From Thalassospira sp. (GTDB taxonomy: Bacteria; Pseudomonadota; Alphaproteobacteria; Rhodospirillales; Thalassospiraceae): 64,000 nucleotides of DNA. Positions 8,264 through 17,831 of the stretch are shown in pieces. A program made the position numbers and the translations under genes. Every line of letters begins with the position of its first letter. Positions within the stretch are counted from its first letter, which is position 1. The notes below the pieces were generated by a model. The model was not told where the DNA came from and did not search any database. It saw only the letters and a list, made by a program, of their open reading frames with translations. Location: NCBI RefSeq assembly GCF_002709775.1, contig NZ_PAQR01000054.1, positions 1-64,000 of the forward strand, in the 5' to 3' direction.

Positions 8264-9163
8264 ATGCTCGATTACAAACTGGTTCAGGCTTGTGCCGAGG
8301 TTATTCATTTCGGCAGTTTCGAAAAGGCGGCACGTGCGTTGGGACTGACGCAATCGGCGATCTCTCAGCGTGTCAAACTGCTTGAGGAACGCTTGGGGCA
8401 GCCGCTTATTGTCCGCGCCAAACCCATCGCCGCCACTGCGGCCGGGCAGCGACTGCTTGCGCATTATCAAAGCGTTCGCTTGCTTGAGCAGGATCTGGGT
8501 AGTGAGTTGCCGGATGTGCAGCCAGAAAGCGGTTTTGGACAGGTAACCCTGGCGGTAAACGCCGACAGTCTTGCGACCTGGTTTGTTGACGTGCCCAAGC
8601 GCCTTTTTGAAAAGCTTGGCCTTTTGGTGCATCTGCTGGTCGATGATGAATCGCTTAATCATCAGTCCTTACAAGAAGGTAACGTGCTTGGCGCGGTAAG
8701 TCTGCGCGATACCCCCATTCAGGGGTGTCGGGTGCGCCCGCTTGGCTTCATGCGCTATTTCATGGTGGTTTCGCCAGAGTTTCAGGAACGCTATTTCAAG
8801 GATGGGGTCACGGCGGATGCCTTGCGCGCCTGTCCGGCGGTGAACTTTTCCGAACATGACGAACTGCAAAACCAGTTTCTAAATCAGTATTTCGGACTGA
8901 ACCCCGGAGAATTCCCGGCCCACACAGTGCCAAGTTCGCAAGGTTTTGTGACCTTGGCCGAGCAGGGGGTGGCCTATGCCGTGGTTGAGCAGCATCAGGC
9001 CGAGGCCGGTTTGCGTAATGGAAAGCTGGTGCGCCCATGTCCGTTTGAGATTGATCGACCTCTGTACTGGCATCACAAGACCATCAACAGCCGCTTGCTT
9101 GATCAGGTCAATGAGATCGTCCTGGCGGAAGCGCGACGCCATCTGCCTGAAATAGGCATGTAA
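8264..9163 (+). CDS. argP: ArgP/LysG-type LysR transcriptional regulator
   Basis: 299 residues, close to the length of E. coli ArgP (297). The start MLDYKLVQACAEVIHFGSF is characteristic of ArgP/IciA/LysG, followed by the helix-turn-helix AARALGLTQSAISQRVKLLE. The C-terminal part is the basic-amino-acid-sensing effector domain, including the HxxxxSS-type segment (HTVPSSQGFV) and a GVAYAVVEQHQAE tail. A TTG at 8258 is in frame; the ATG at 8264 fits family starts. Divergent from the LysE/ArgO exporter, so the pair forms a lysine/arginine-responsive export module. Confidence 0.93.
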   Translation: MLDYKLVQACAEVIHFGSFEKAARALGLTQSAISQRVKLLEERLGQPLIVRAKPIAATAAGQRLLAHYQSVRLLEQDLGSELPDVQPESGFGQVTLAVNADSLATWFVDVPKRLFEKLGLLVHLLVDDESLNHQSLQEGNVLGAVSLRDTPIQGCRVRPLGFMRYFMVVSPEFQERYFKDGVTADALRACPAVNFSEHDELQNQFLNQYFGLNPGEFPAHTVPSSQGFVTLAEQGVAYAVVEQHQAEAGLRNGKLVRPCPFEIDRPLYWHHKTINSRLLDQVNEIVLAEARRHLPEIGM

Positions 9164-9309
9164 AATCAGAGTTTTCTGAACATTGTTTCGTCGCAATTGC
9201 CAAAGACATTCATAGCTGCATAGCGGCGCAATTTGACTTGTTGATAAAAGTGTCGCTTACTTTGATATGTGAGCCAGTCCGGGTAACGGATTGTAAAAAC
9301 AGGAAAACA

Positions 9310-10626
9310 ATGTCTCATCGACTGATCGCCTGTGAACATTGCGACTATCTCCATGTCGAGGAGGACATCCCGGCGGGCAGTGTCGCATATTGCGTTCGAT
9401 GTGGTTCGCCGCTTTACAGTGCTGCACAGGCACGCTTTGACAAGCCATTGGCGCTGGCCATTACGGCCTTTTTGTTATTCCTGATTGCCAACAGTTATCC
9501 GGTTCTGACCTTTGCCATGGAAGGGCGGGTTGAAAGCAACACACTGGGCAGCGGTGTTGTGACCTTCTGGCGCGAAGGGTTTCCGTTTTTGGCCATCATG
9601 GTCGCTGTGACCTCGATGCTGGCCCCAATGGGGCTAATCCTGGCGCACATCTATGTCTTGCTTCCGATTACGCTGAACAAACAAGTACCCGGGATGCAGC
9701 AGGTCTGGCGCATTCTTGCGATGATCCGGCCATGGTCGATGCTTGATGTCTTCCTGATCGGGTTGCTGGTGGCCCTGACCAAACTCACCGATTTTGCCGA
9801 GGTGATTGCGGGACCGGCGTTCTTTGCCATTTGCTGCCTGATCCCGACCGTACTTCTGATGAATGTCACGCTGGATCCGCGATACGTCTGGCGGCGGTTG
9901 GCGCCAACCACCTTGCGATATCCGACGTCAGACGACATTGCCGAAGCGGACCATCAGAAAGAACCGCTTCTGACGTGTCATACCTGTGCGATGGTTGTTC
10001 TGGGAAATGGGCGCCAAGATGTCCGCTGCCCCCGCTGTGGTGATATGGTGCATCTTCGTAAACCAAGAAGCTTGTCACGCGCGTGGGCCTTGCTGTTGGC
10101 TGCCGTCATTTTGTATGTTCCCGCCAATGTCTTTCCGATCATGACGGTGACCTATCTTGGTCGGGGTGAAGCCGATACAATCCTGTCAGGCGTCAGTGCT
10201 CTGATCAATGCCGGGGAATGGCCCATCGCGATTGTTGTCTTTGCCGCCAGCATTCTGGTGCCGATTGTCAAAATTGTGCTGTTGGGCTGGGTCTATCTGG
10301 CAACCGCACTTGGTCTTTCCGGGCCGCTCCGGGAACGCACCCTGATCTACCGCGTTACCGAACTTGTCGGGCGCTGGTCGATGGTCGATGTATTTATGGT
10401 GTCGATCCTTGCTGCACTGGTAAAGCTTGGCAATATCGCAACGGTTCAACCAGGTTTCGGTGCCGTGGCATTTTGCGGAGTGGTCATTCTGACCATGTTA
10501 TCTGCCATGGCATTTGATCCACGCCTGATTTGGGATCGGGCCGGAATGCAATCGGGCAGGGTGCCTGTATTGGGTGGCACAAAATCAAAACAAGACCGCG
10601 TTGAAAAACAGGGGGTCCCGTCATGA
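9310..10626 (+). CDS. pqiA: Paraquat-inducible protein A family integral membrane protein
   Basis: Inner-membrane partner of an MCE lipid transporter, 438 residues. It contains two repeats of the PqiA fold, each a zinc ribbon followed by four membrane helices. The first ribbon is CEHC...CVRC (residues 8-31), the second CHTC...CPRC (about residues 219-241). The helices carry the PqiA signature segments SYPVLTFAMEG and VFPIMTVTYLG. The start at ATG 9310 places the first ribbon directly at the N-terminus as in homologues; 24 extra upstream codons are open but unsupported. The gene overlaps pqiB by 4 bp. Confidence 0.95.
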   Translation: MSHRLIACEHCDYLHVEEDIPAGSVAYCVRCGSPLYSAAQARFDKPLALAITAFLLFLIANSYPVLTFAMEGRVESNTLGSGVVTFWREGFPFLAIMVAVTSMLAPMGLILAHIYVLLPITLNKQVPGMQQVWRILAMIRPWSMLDVFLIGLLVALTKLTDFAEVIAGPAFFAICCLIPTVLLMNVTLDPRYVWRRLAPTTLRYPTSDDIAEADHQKEPLLTCHTCAMVVLGNGRQDVRCPRCGDMVHLRKPRSLSRAWALLLAAVILYVPANVFPIMTVTYLGRGEADTILSGVSALINAGEWPIAIVVFAASILVPIVKIVLLGWVYLATALGLSGPLRERTLIYRVTELVGRWSMVDVFMVSILAALVKLGNIATVQPGFGAVAFCGVVILTMLSAMAFDPRLIWDRAGMQSGRVPVLGGTKSKQDRVEKQGVPS

Positions 10627-12302
10627 GTGACGTGAACAGTTTCGAACCGGAACAACATCCGGAAAAACCTGACGTCAAAAAAGGCTGGGGCCGTTTTTCG
10701 ATCATCTGGCTGGTGCCACTGGTGGCGTTGATTGTCGGCGGATGGCTTTTGTGGCGCGATATCGTGTCAAAGGGTCCTGAAATCACCGTTAGCTTCGAGG
10801 CCGCCGAGGGATTGTCTGCGGGCAAAACGGCCGTGCGATACCGCGATGTCGATGTCGGGCAGGTAACGGCCATTGCCCTTGCCGATGACCTTGAACAGGT
10901 TCTCCTGACCATCCGCATGAACGCTGATCTTGCAGATTACCTGACCGATAAAACGCAGTTCTGGATTGTGCGGCCGCGCGTCAGTGCGCGAGGCATCACC
11001 GGCTTGGAAACAATCGTTTCGGGCGCCTATATCGAAGTAGTTCCCGACAAGTCCGGCGAAAAGGCCCGGAGCTTTGTTGGTGAAGAAGAACCGCAATTCA
11101 TTCCGAATGAAGAGGACGGCACACGCTTTGTCCTGAGGGCCGAGGAGCTTGGCTCTTTGGGCGAGGGTACACCGGTCCTGCTGCGCGGGATCGAAGTCGG
11201 CGAGGTGCTCGATACCGAACTTGATGCAAATGCCAAAGAGGTATCGATCCCGGTCTTTGTGCGCAAACCTTTCGATGCACTCGTCAAACGGCAAACCCGG
11301 TTTTGGGATTCAAGCGGGATTGCACTTGATCTGAATGCCGATGGCTTTTCGGTACGTGCGCAATCGGTGCGCTCAGTCCTGGCGGGAGGGATCAATTTCT
11401 ATACGCCGCCAGGGCATGAAGATGACGAAATGGCGGGTGCCGACACCGTGTTCCGCCTGCATGAAAGCCTTGAAAAGGCTGAGCTTCTCGCCGAAGGCTA
11501 CAGCCAGCGTTACATGCTTTATTTTGATTCTTCCGTGCGCGGTCTGTCGCGTGGTGCGCCAGTGGAATTCAACGGCATCCGTGTTGGCACAGTTGAAAGT
11601 GTCGATCTTGAATATGTCGTGACGCAACATGCCTTCCGTGTTCCGGTGGAAGTCACACTTGAACCCGAACGGGTCAGTATCGTTGGCGGCCGGTTGGGCG
11701 ATGTCGATCCACAGGAAACCATTGAAACCCTGATTGATAACGGCCTGCGTGCACGTCTTAAAACTGGAAGCTTCATCACGGGGCAGCTGTTTGTCGATCT
11801 GTCGATGCATCCGGTGTCACCAGCGCGCTATCTTGGTGACGGGCAGGGCGATTTGCCTGAACTGCCGACATTGCCGCAAAAACTGGACGAGATTGCCAAT
11901 TCGCTGACCAGCCTGCTTGAAAAGGTTGAAACATTCCCGATTGAAGAGATCGGTATTCGTCTGCTGGGCACTGTTGAGGGCATGGAAAATATCGTTACCT
12001 CGCCCGCACTCAATGACGGCATGGTCAGCCTGCAACAGGCAGCAGCCGGGATCAGTACCCTCGTTACCAATCTTGATGCCAGTGTCCTGCCCGCGACCCA
12101 GACTGCACTTGATGCTGCGCGTGAGGCATTGGGCGGGGTGCGTGATGTAACCGCACCGACGTCACCGGTACGCTACAATCTGGAGCAGGCGCTGAAAGAG
12201 CTTGGCGCAACGGCGCGGTCCTTGCGCGAATTGACCGATTTTCTTGAACAGAACCCGAGTGCCCTGATCCTTGGCAAAAGCGGGCCGGAGGAGGATGAAT
12301 GA
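10623..12302 (+). CDS. pqiB: PqiB: MCE-domain intermembrane lipid transport protein
   Basis: Periplasmic MCE protein anchored by one N-terminal helix (about residues 24-43, IIWLVPLVALIVGGWLLW). Three MCE repeats follow, seen from recurring G-[KT]-[TAP]-V-x-[YF]-x-[GD]-[IV]-x-V-G blocks: SAGKTAVRYRDVDVGQV (near 60), GEGTPVLLRGIEVGEV (near 178), SRGAPVEFNGIRVGTV (near 308). A C-terminal coiled-coil/helical region follows. In E. coli, PqiB forms stacked hexameric rings with a central tunnel that spans much of the periplasm. 559 residues agrees with the family. The ATGA overlaps on both sides show tight coupling with pqiA and pqiC. Confidence 0.95.
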   Translation: MSDVNSFEPEQHPEKPDVKKGWGRFSIIWLVPLVALIVGGWLLWRDIVSKGPEITVSFEAAEGLSAGKTAVRYRDVDVGQVTAIALADDLEQVLLTIRMNADLADYLTDKTQFWIVRPRVSARGITGLETIVSGAYIEVVPDKSGEKARSFVGEEEPQFIPNEEDGTRFVLRAEELGSLGEGTPVLLRGIEVGEVLDTELDANAKEVSIPVFVRKPFDALVKRQTRFWDSSGIALDLNADGFSVRAQSVRSVLAGGINFYTPPGHEDDEMAGADTVFRLHESLEKAELLAEGYSQRYMLYFDSSVRGLSRGAPVEFNGIRVGTVESVDLEYVVTQHAFRVPVEVTLEPERVSIVGGRLGDVDPQETIETLIDNGLRARLKTGSFITGQLFVDLSMHPVSPARYLGDGQGDLPELPTLPQKLDEIANSLTSLLEKVETFPIEEIGIRLLGTVEGMENIVTSPALNDGMVSLQQAAAGISTLVTNLDASVLPATQTALDAAREALGGVRDVTAPTSPVRYNLEQALKELGATARSLRELTDFLEQNPSALILGKSGPEEDE

Positions 12303-12892
12303 TGCGACAGACTGTTCGAAAAATGATCTCGCGATACATGGTTCTGCTGATTGCACCCGTGCTGGTCGCCTGTGCATCGCCTTCGGTTCCGGATCAGTAC
12401 TATTTGCTGTCGCCAATGGCACAGCCGGCATCTTCAAGCGGCGCAACGCGGGTTATCGGAGTCGGGCCGGTGAGCATTCCAAGCTATCTGGATCGATCGA
12501 CCATTGTCACGCGAAGTGCCGCCAACCGGCCAGAGGTCAATTCCGGCTACCGCTGGGCCGAGCCACTAGGTGAGAACATCAATCGGGTTTTGATGGATAA
12601 CCTGGACAGGGCAGGTGTCGCATCACGATTGGAAGTCTTTCCGTGGAATTCCCGGGATATGGTCGAATGGCAGGTCGTTGTCGATATTGATGCGTTCGAG
12701 CTTCAGGCGGATGGCAATGTTAATCTGACAGCACGCTGGAAGCTTGTCCATTTCCAGAGTGGCGAGATCGTCGCAGCCGCCAAGTACAACAAGGTAAGTG
12801 CCCCCAATGACCCAAGCATTGAGGGCACAGTGATTGCCATGAGCAGTCTGCTTGCCGATTTGACCGGCGAAATTTCGACGCGGATTCCCTGA
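12299..12892 (+). CDS. pqiC: PqiC: outer-membrane lipoprotein of the Pqi complex
   Basis: 197 residues. A lipoprotein signal peptide ends in the lipobox LVAC (Cys near residue 25), followed by the ABC-type transport auxiliary lipoprotein domain (DUF330/PqiC family; VPDQYYLLSPM, then IGVGPVSIPSYLDR). PqiC docks the PqiB tunnel at the inner face of the outer membrane. The start codon overlaps the pqiB stop (ATGA). The three genes complete a full pqiABC intermembrane lipid path. No terminator is obvious in the AT-rich 256 bp downstream, which also holds no recognisable gene. Confidence 0.93.
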   Translation: MMRQTVRKMISRYMVLLIAPVLVACASPSVPDQYYLLSPMAQPASSSGATRVIGVGPVSIPSYLDRSTIVTRSAANRPEVNSGYRWAEPLGENINRVLMDNLDRAGVASRLEVFPWNSRDMVEWQVVVDIDAFELQADGNVNLTARWKLVHFQSGEIVAAAKYNKVSAPNDPSIEGTVIAMSSLLADLTGEISTRIP

Positions 12893-13148
12893 AAACAATC
12901 GAAAGGGAACGGGGCACAATGATGCGCAGTTGAATTGTGTTTGCAATTCAATCGCAAAAGTGAGGAAAATTCAGAAAAAACTAAAGAAATAACCGAAAGT
13001 ATATGGAGTCATCGCATCCAACTATTGTTTTAATACCCCGATTGGCTTTATAAAGAAGAATAAATATAAAAATTTGGGACACGCGCCTGACTAGTTATAC
13101 GGCAATCACATGCCGCCCAAACAGGAAGTTAGGGAGCCAGAGCGCGTT

Positions 13149-14837
13149 ATGTCGGATACGACATTTGAAGTTATGGTCCAGCGTGGGGATCGCTGGATAA
13201 TCCATTCGACATTTGATGTCGAAAAGGAAGCGGTTACAGAAGCTGAAAAGCTTGTGAAAACCAAGATCTCTGCCGTGCGCGTTATTCGTAACTGGGAACG
13301 CGGCGACGGTCGTCATATCGAAAAGGTACTTCTCGAAAAAGAAGGAGCTGGCGAGGATCAGGATGATGACGTTCGCGTTTCATCCATTGAAGAAGCGCCG
13401 CTATGCGAAACCGATAACGACCTTTTGCAGAAGGAAAGCCGCGCGACCATCAACCGGTTGCTGCGCAAGTATTTCGAACAGGAAATTCTGACACCTTGCG
13501 AGGTAATGTATAATTACCAGAACCTGCGCAAGCTGATGTTCCATGACACCTTGATGCCGACTGCGGTCGACAAGGTTGCCGGGCTTCATGCCAAGGCGAC
13601 CGAAGGTGATCATATCGAGGCGATGAACAATCTCCACGGCGCGATTGAGCAGCTTTCTGCGCGCGCCCGCGAGGTTGAAAAAGTCGATCTGCCGGCATTC
13701 GAAGATGCCACCATCACCGAAGTGCGCGACGAAATCCGTCGCCTGAACCTAGCCGAAGATACCGACTTCCTGACCATGGTTGCGCTGACGCGCGTTCTTT
13801 CTTCTACCCGTAACTGGGTTGGCAAGCTTGACCTGGCGCTCAAGGTCAAGGGCGACGAGAAAGACGAAGCCGCGCGCAAGATGATCGATGACGTGATTGC
13901 CGATATTCTTGGCTCTCCCGTCGCACTTAAGGAACTGCTTGGTAGTTCGCGCAGCTTTGGCGAGGCAGTGACCCTGCATATCGACCTTGCACTTGGTCGG
14001 GCAAAGGGCAATCGCGGTGCCGCTGATGATATCCTTGAGTTGCTGAACCCGCTATTTGGGTCGGGCCTTCTGGCGAACAGTCAGGAAGCGATGTTTGACT
14101 ACATCGTGCGCGAACTCAAAAGTGCCAACAGCTTGCAACGTCATGAAAGCGACCCGGATCCACTTGATGGTATCCTTGAGCGACTGATTACCGAGCAGGG
14201 CGTGGTCTATGGCACCCCGATGGTAAGCGCGATTGCTGAACGTGGTGCGCGGTTGCGCAATGTTGGCGGTCCGCGTGCGTTGATCGAAGGTGTGGCGGAA
14301 ATCAACAGCCGTCTGATCCCGAACTTCCGCAAGCTGACCTGGTTGATCGCGGTTGCCAATAGCGGCATCGTCGAAGATTTCGCAGATGAGCTATATGAAA
14401 TGATGTGTGACTCTGTTCAGGACATGCGGGCACTGCGTGCATTCTGTGATCCGGAAGCAAAGCCGCGCGACAAGATGGCAACCGTCAAGCAGATGAATGA
14501 TGTGCTTGCAGCGTCGAACGTACCGGACGAGCAGAAGGCCGAAATTGCCGGCAAGCTTGATGATGGTCTGGCAGAGTATCTGGTACGCGAAAAGGTTATC
14601 GAACGGATCGATAATCCGTCACTGCATCTGCGCAAACGCGCCTACATGCTCGTGCAGTTCTGTTCAAGCGGCGTGCTGATCGAAGGTAAATCCGCGGCCA
14701 TGGCGCGAAAAAGGGTGGTGGGGTATCTTAAACAGCCCAACTTCACCGACAAGCTGGTCGATGACATCAAGGATATGACAACCAAGGAAGGCACGATCCG
14801 TGACTTCTATGCATTGCTGCAACGAAGCGGGTTCTGA
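13149..14837 (+). CDS. Conserved hypothetical protein, large soluble helical, function unknown
   Basis: 562 residues from the ATG at 13149, preceded by AGGGAG 12 nt upstream. An in-frame ATG at 13110 has no ribosome-binding site. I do not recognise the family. The first ~65 residues (VMVQRGDRWIIHSTFDVEKEA, EAEKLVKTKISAVRVIRNW) read like a small alpha/beta domain, then an acidic linker (EDQDDDVR), then about 450 residues predicted almost entirely helical, with amphipathic repeats and no membrane segments or signal peptide. The composition is rich in Asp, Glu, Lys and Arg. It stands alone with its own terminator. The codon pattern looks like that of neighbouring genes, so recent transfer is unlikely. 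Confidence 0.85.
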   Translation: MSDTTFEVMVQRGDRWIIHSTFDVEKEAVTEAEKLVKTKISAVRVIRNWERGDGRHIEKVLLEKEGAGEDQDDDVRVSSIEEAPLCETDNDLLQKESRATINRLLRKYFEQEILTPCEVMYNYQNLRKLMFHDTLMPTAVDKVAGLHAKATEGDHIEAMNNLHGAIEQLSARAREVEKVDLPAFEDATITEVRDEIRRLNLAEDTDFLTMVALTRVLSSTRNWVGKLDLALKVKGDEKDEAARKMIDDVIADILGSPVALKELLGSSRSFGEAVTLHIDLALGRAKGNRGAADDILELLNPLFGSGLLANSQEAMFDYIVRELKSANSLQRHESDPDPLDGILERLITEQGVVYGTPMVSAIAERGARLRNVGGPRALIEGVAEINSRLIPNFRKLTWLIAVANSGIVEDFADELYEMMCDSVQDMRALRAFCDPEAKPRDKMATVKQMNDVLAASNVPDEQKAEIAGKLDDGLAEYLVREKVIERIDNPSLHLRKRAYMLVQFCSSGVLIEGKSAAMARKRVVGYLKQPNFTDKLVDDIKDMTTKEGTIRDFYALLQRSGF

Positions 14838-14869
14838 CCCAAAAACCTTTCGTAATACCGATTGATCTG

Positions 14870-14912
14870 AACACCCCGCGAAAGCCATATGGCAAAATTC
14901 GTGGGGTGTTTG
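14870..14912 (+). terminator. Rho-independent terminator after the 562-residue protein
   Basis: AACACCCCGCGAA pairs with TTCGTGGGGTGTT (13 bp with one G-T pair), closing a loop that itself contains the palindrome GCCATATGGC. It is followed by TTTGTC, a weak T-tract. Confidence 0.7.
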
Positions 14913-14969
14913 TCATTGTTGCCAAAATCAATCTCCGGCATCCTGTATCTGTGACAAGGAGATGCCGTG

Positions 14970-16001
14970 ATGTCGAAATCAGCCCAAACCCCAAGAAAAA
15001 TCGCCTGTTATGCCTTTGAAGATGTCATGAGCCTTGATGTCATTGGTCCGCTACAGGTGTTTGGCTCGGCAAATGACGAATTGGCTGCATTGGGGCGACC
15101 GCAGGGTTACGAGGGGATCGTTGTCGCAGAGGAGATCGGACCTGTAAGTACCTCATGTGGCGTGCGGTTCTATGCCGATATCGGATGGTGTTCCCTTGAT
15201 TTAAGTACGGTAGATACGCTGTTCATCCCAGGCGGCACAGGTGTCTGGTCGATCCGCGACAATCCCGAAATTGTCGGATGGGCGCGCAAGGCAAGCACCA
15301 TTGTGCCGCGATTGGGTTCGATTTGTTCAGGTGCGCTTATTCTGGCTGAGGCCGGGGTTCTTGATGGCAAAATGGCAACCACCCATTGGTCGCGCTGTGA
15401 ACAAATGGCCCGCGAATACCCGGCCATTAAGATGATGGGTGATCGGTTGCACAGCTATGATCCGGCGGGGCTGGATGGCGATCCGCATGTTTTTACATCG
15501 GCTGGTGTAACGGCAGGTATTGATCTGGCGCTGGCAATCGTTGAGGCGGATTTTGGCAGAAGCCTCGCCCTGTCTGTGGCGCGCAGGCTGGTGATGTTCC
15601 TTAAACGACCCGGCGGGCAGGCGCAGTTCAGTGCCTATCTGATCCCGGAAACCGGAACCACGGCGCGCCTGACCAGCCTGCTTGAATGGTTGCCGGGCAA
15701 TATCGCCAGTGATCTCTCGCTTGAAAAGCTTGCTGAGCGCGCTGGCATGACACCACGCACCTTTTCGCGTGTCTTTACCCGCGATCTTGGCATGAGCCCG
15801 GCGCGCTATGTCGAACGTGTTCGCGTCGAAGCCGCCAGAGCCCTGTTGCAGGACGAGGCGTTGGCAATTGGTCAGGTGGCAGAACTCTGCGGGTTTCGCC
15901 ATCCCGAAACGCTGCGGCGTGCGTTTCAACGTCATCTGTCAGTCAGTCCGCAGGAATATGCGGAACGCTTTGCCCGCAAATCGTTGATCGCTGCGCCCTG
16001 A
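14970..16001 (+). CDS. GlxA family transcriptional regulator (DJ-1/PfpI domain + AraC HTH)
   Basis: 343 residues. The N-terminal half (about 10-185) is an amidase-like DJ-1/PfpI domain used as a sensor, with FIPGGTGVW and the elbow GSICSGALILAEAG. The C-terminal ~110 residues are the AraC/XylS DNA-binding domain, with LEKLAERAGMTPRTFSRVF and the second helix-turn-helix AELCGFRHPETLRRAFQRH. The ATG at 14970 is 8 nt after AAGGAG; a GTG one codon earlier is also possible. The MFS gene 56 nt downstream is probably its operon partner. GlxA-type regulators control quaternary amine and arginine catabolism in other bacteria; the effector here is unknown. Confidence 0.92.
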   Translation: MSKSAQTPRKIACYAFEDVMSLDVIGPLQVFGSANDELAALGRPQGYEGIVVAEEIGPVSTSCGVRFYADIGWCSLDLSTVDTLFIPGGTGVWSIRDNPEIVGWARKASTIVPRLGSICSGALILAEAGVLDGKMATTHWSRCEQMAREYPAIKMMGDRLHSYDPAGLDGDPHVFTSAGVTAGIDLALAIVEADFGRSLALSVARRLVMFLKRPGGQAQFSAYLIPETGTTARLTSLLEWLPGNIASDLSLEKLAERAGMTPRTFSRVFTRDLGMSPARYVERVRVEAARALLQDEALAIGQVAELCGFRHPETLRRAFQRHLSVSPQEYAERFARKSLIAAP

Positions 16002-16057
16002 CAGAGGCCTAAAGACCTTCATTTTTCATCACAGTTTACGAATTGGGAGTTGGGAAC

Positions 16058-17236
16058 ATGTTGTTGCTGGCCAATGGACCATTGCGTCTGCTTTTTATCG
16101 CCCAGGCGCTTTATTGGTCCTGTTCATTGATCGGAATCACGCTGACATCGATTGTCGGTGTCTCGCTGGCGCCGGTACCGGCACTGGCCACTTTGCCGCT
16201 TGGTGTTCTCATGCTTGGTAATCTGATGTCCGTCCATCCGCTGGCTATGTTGATGCAGCGCCATGGTCGGCGTGTCGGGCTTTCCATCGGGGCGGTGTTT
16301 GGGGTCGCTGGTGGGCTTCTGGTGGCCTATGGGATCTATATCGGGGCGTTCTGGGTTGTCGCATTGGCGCCTGCGCTGATTGGTACCTATCAGACCTCTG
16401 CCATGTATTACCGCTACGCTGCACTGGAAACCGTCGACCCGGCTCAAAAGGGTCGTGCTGCGGCTCTCGTTGTTGGTGGGGGCGTGTTGGCTGCACTGAT
16501 CGCGCCTGAAGTTGCAGCGGTCAGCCGTGATATGCTGCCGGTGCCATTTTCAGGGGCTTATGTCGCCTTGGCCGGTTTGGCAGCGATTGGTGCCATCCTG
16601 ATGACCATGTTGCCCGACGGCGGCATTCCTGAACGCGGCGGGTCAAGCAGAGCTGTGATGGCGAAATTGTTGCGGCGTCCGGTCATTCGCGGCGCGATCG
16701 CAATCAGTGCCGCCGGGCAGGGGATTATGGTTCTTGTCATGACCGCGACACCGCTTGCGATGAAATATTGCGGCTATGATGTTGATGTCTCCGCCAACGT
16801 TATTCGCTGGCACCTGATCGGCATGTTCTTGCCTGCCTTTGTCGCGGGGCCGTTGATTGACTGGATCGGTCCGCGCCGAGTGGCTTCTGTGGGGGCACTT
16901 GTTCTGGCGGCAAGTGTTGCAGTTGCTGTTTCGGGGATCTCGGTTTCCGCGTTCCTTATCAGTTCATTCCTGCTTGGGTTTGGTTGGAATATGATGCTGC
17001 TCGCCGGCACAACATTGCTGGGCGAGGGGCATGATGTTTCCGAACGCGGGCACGCGCAGAGTTTGATGGAGCTGGGCAACAGCATTACCGCCACACTGGC
17101 ATCGATTGCGAGTGGCGCATTGATTGCTGGTGCGGGATGGGTCTTGGTGAACTATGGCGTTCTGCCTGTGCTGGCGGTTGCATTGCTTCTGATGTGGCGG
17201 GCCTATGTTGCGCGACAGGAAACCGTGCAGGTATGA
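16058..17236 (+). CDS. Major facilitator superfamily transporter
   Basis: 392 residues with about 12 predicted membrane helices. It carries the MFS loop 2-3 motif in the form MLMQRHGRRVGLSIGAVFG, and the C-terminal half has the WNMMLLAGTTLL block. The ATG at 16058 follows GGGAG at a good distance. Substrate cannot be told. It follows the GlxA-type regulator by 56 nt and is probably co-transcribed with it. It is clearly related to the partial MFS gene at the window's right end: both have MTATPLA, a WH(L/V)(I/V)GM(F/Y) segment and G(F/V)GWN(M/F)M in the same order. Confidence 0.88.
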   Translation: MLLLANGPLRLLFIAQALYWSCSLIGITLTSIVGVSLAPVPALATLPLGVLMLGNLMSVHPLAMLMQRHGRRVGLSIGAVFGVAGGLLVAYGIYIGAFWVVALAPALIGTYQTSAMYYRYAALETVDPAQKGRAAALVVGGGVLAALIAPEVAAVSRDMLPVPFSGAYVALAGLAAIGAILMTMLPDGGIPERGGSSRAVMAKLLRRPVIRGAIAISAAGQGIMVLVMTATPLAMKYCGYDVDVSANVIRWHLIGMFLPAFVAGPLIDWIGPRRVASVGALVLAASVAVAVSGISVSAFLISSFLLGFGWNMMLLAGTTLLGEGHDVSERGHAQSLMELGNSITATLASIASGALIAGAGWVLVNYGVLPVLAVALLLMWRAYVARQETVQV

Positions 17237-17237
17237 A

Positions 17238-17272
17238 GATAAAAGAAACCGCCGGTCGTCATGACCGGCGGT
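17238..17272 (-). terminator. Hairpin with T-tract on the minus strand
   Basis: ACCGCCGGTC-GTCAT-GACCGGCGGT is a perfect 10-bp stem (17248-17272). Read on the minus strand it is followed by TTTCTTTT, so it can stop transcripts arriving from the small gene at 17392-17613. It also lies 11 bp past the MFS stop and may act weakly on the plus strand. Confidence 0.6.
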
Positions 17273-17374
17273 GAAGTTGCAGGGCGAACGGGGAGTGTCG
17301 CCCCGGCGCGACTGAAAATGCCGCAGTGCCTTTCCGCGCGTGACGGACCAAACGCAAAGACCGCATGTTTATGG

Positions 17375-17402
17375 CAATAAAAAACCGGCCATCAGGCCGG
17401 TT
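17375..17402 (-). terminator. Rho-independent terminator overlapping the stop of the small gene
   Basis: AACCGGCC-ATCA-GGCCGGTT (17383-17402), followed on the minus strand by TTTTATTG, overlaps the last codons and stop of the gene at 17392-17613. Confidence 0.75.
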
Positions 17403-17613
17403 GGGATGCCAGTGTTGCCGCATTGCCAGCGACAAATTCCTTGATCTTCTGCAAAACGAAATCGCGTGAGCTGTTTTCACGGGTGCGGAACAGAACTTCG
17501 CGATCCTGAATGACAAGACCCATGTAAACCGGATCGTTGTGACCTTCCTTGGTCATTTTCAGGGCGCGGAGGGTGTGACCGAAATCGTCGGTGCTTTGAT
17601 AGATCGTACGCAT
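17392..17613 (-). CDS. Small conserved hypothetical protein
   Basis: 73 residues, starting MRTIYQSTDDFGHTLRALKMT and ending TLASQPA. No membrane segment, signal peptide or cysteine. Predicted mixed beta/alpha, with a clear hydrophobic pattern (YMGLVIQDREVLFRT, then DFVLQKIKEFVAG). I do not recognise the family. Reality as a gene is supported by a downstream terminator overlapping its stop, an AGAAAG-type ribosome-binding site and a codon pattern like neighbouring genes. It stands alone between the MFS gene and tRNA-Ser. Confidence 0.65.
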   Translation of the reverse strand: MRTIYQSTDDFGHTLRALKMTKEGHNDPVYMGLVIQDREVLFRTRENSSRDFVLQKIKEFVAGNAATLASQPA

Positions 17614-17831
17614 CTTTCTCCAACCAGCATTTACGTCATAAGACGGTGAAAAACCAATCGACCATCGCTTTATGACATGTGTTTTTTGCCAAGCGATGAC
17701 AGCTGTGTGATGGTTTGAAGACTCTTTTGTCCATCAACCAGGAAATGCACTGAACAAAGCAGGCAAAAAGCTGCTGGTTTTATTTGTCAGGACTGTTAAA
17801 AAGAAAACGTCCTTAACGCCAGTTTCGGGCA

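Noticed and set aside
8162-8662. N-terminal extension of the argO reading frame
   Set aside because: It would overlap argP and its operator on the other strand; LysE-family homology begins at the ATG at 8161.
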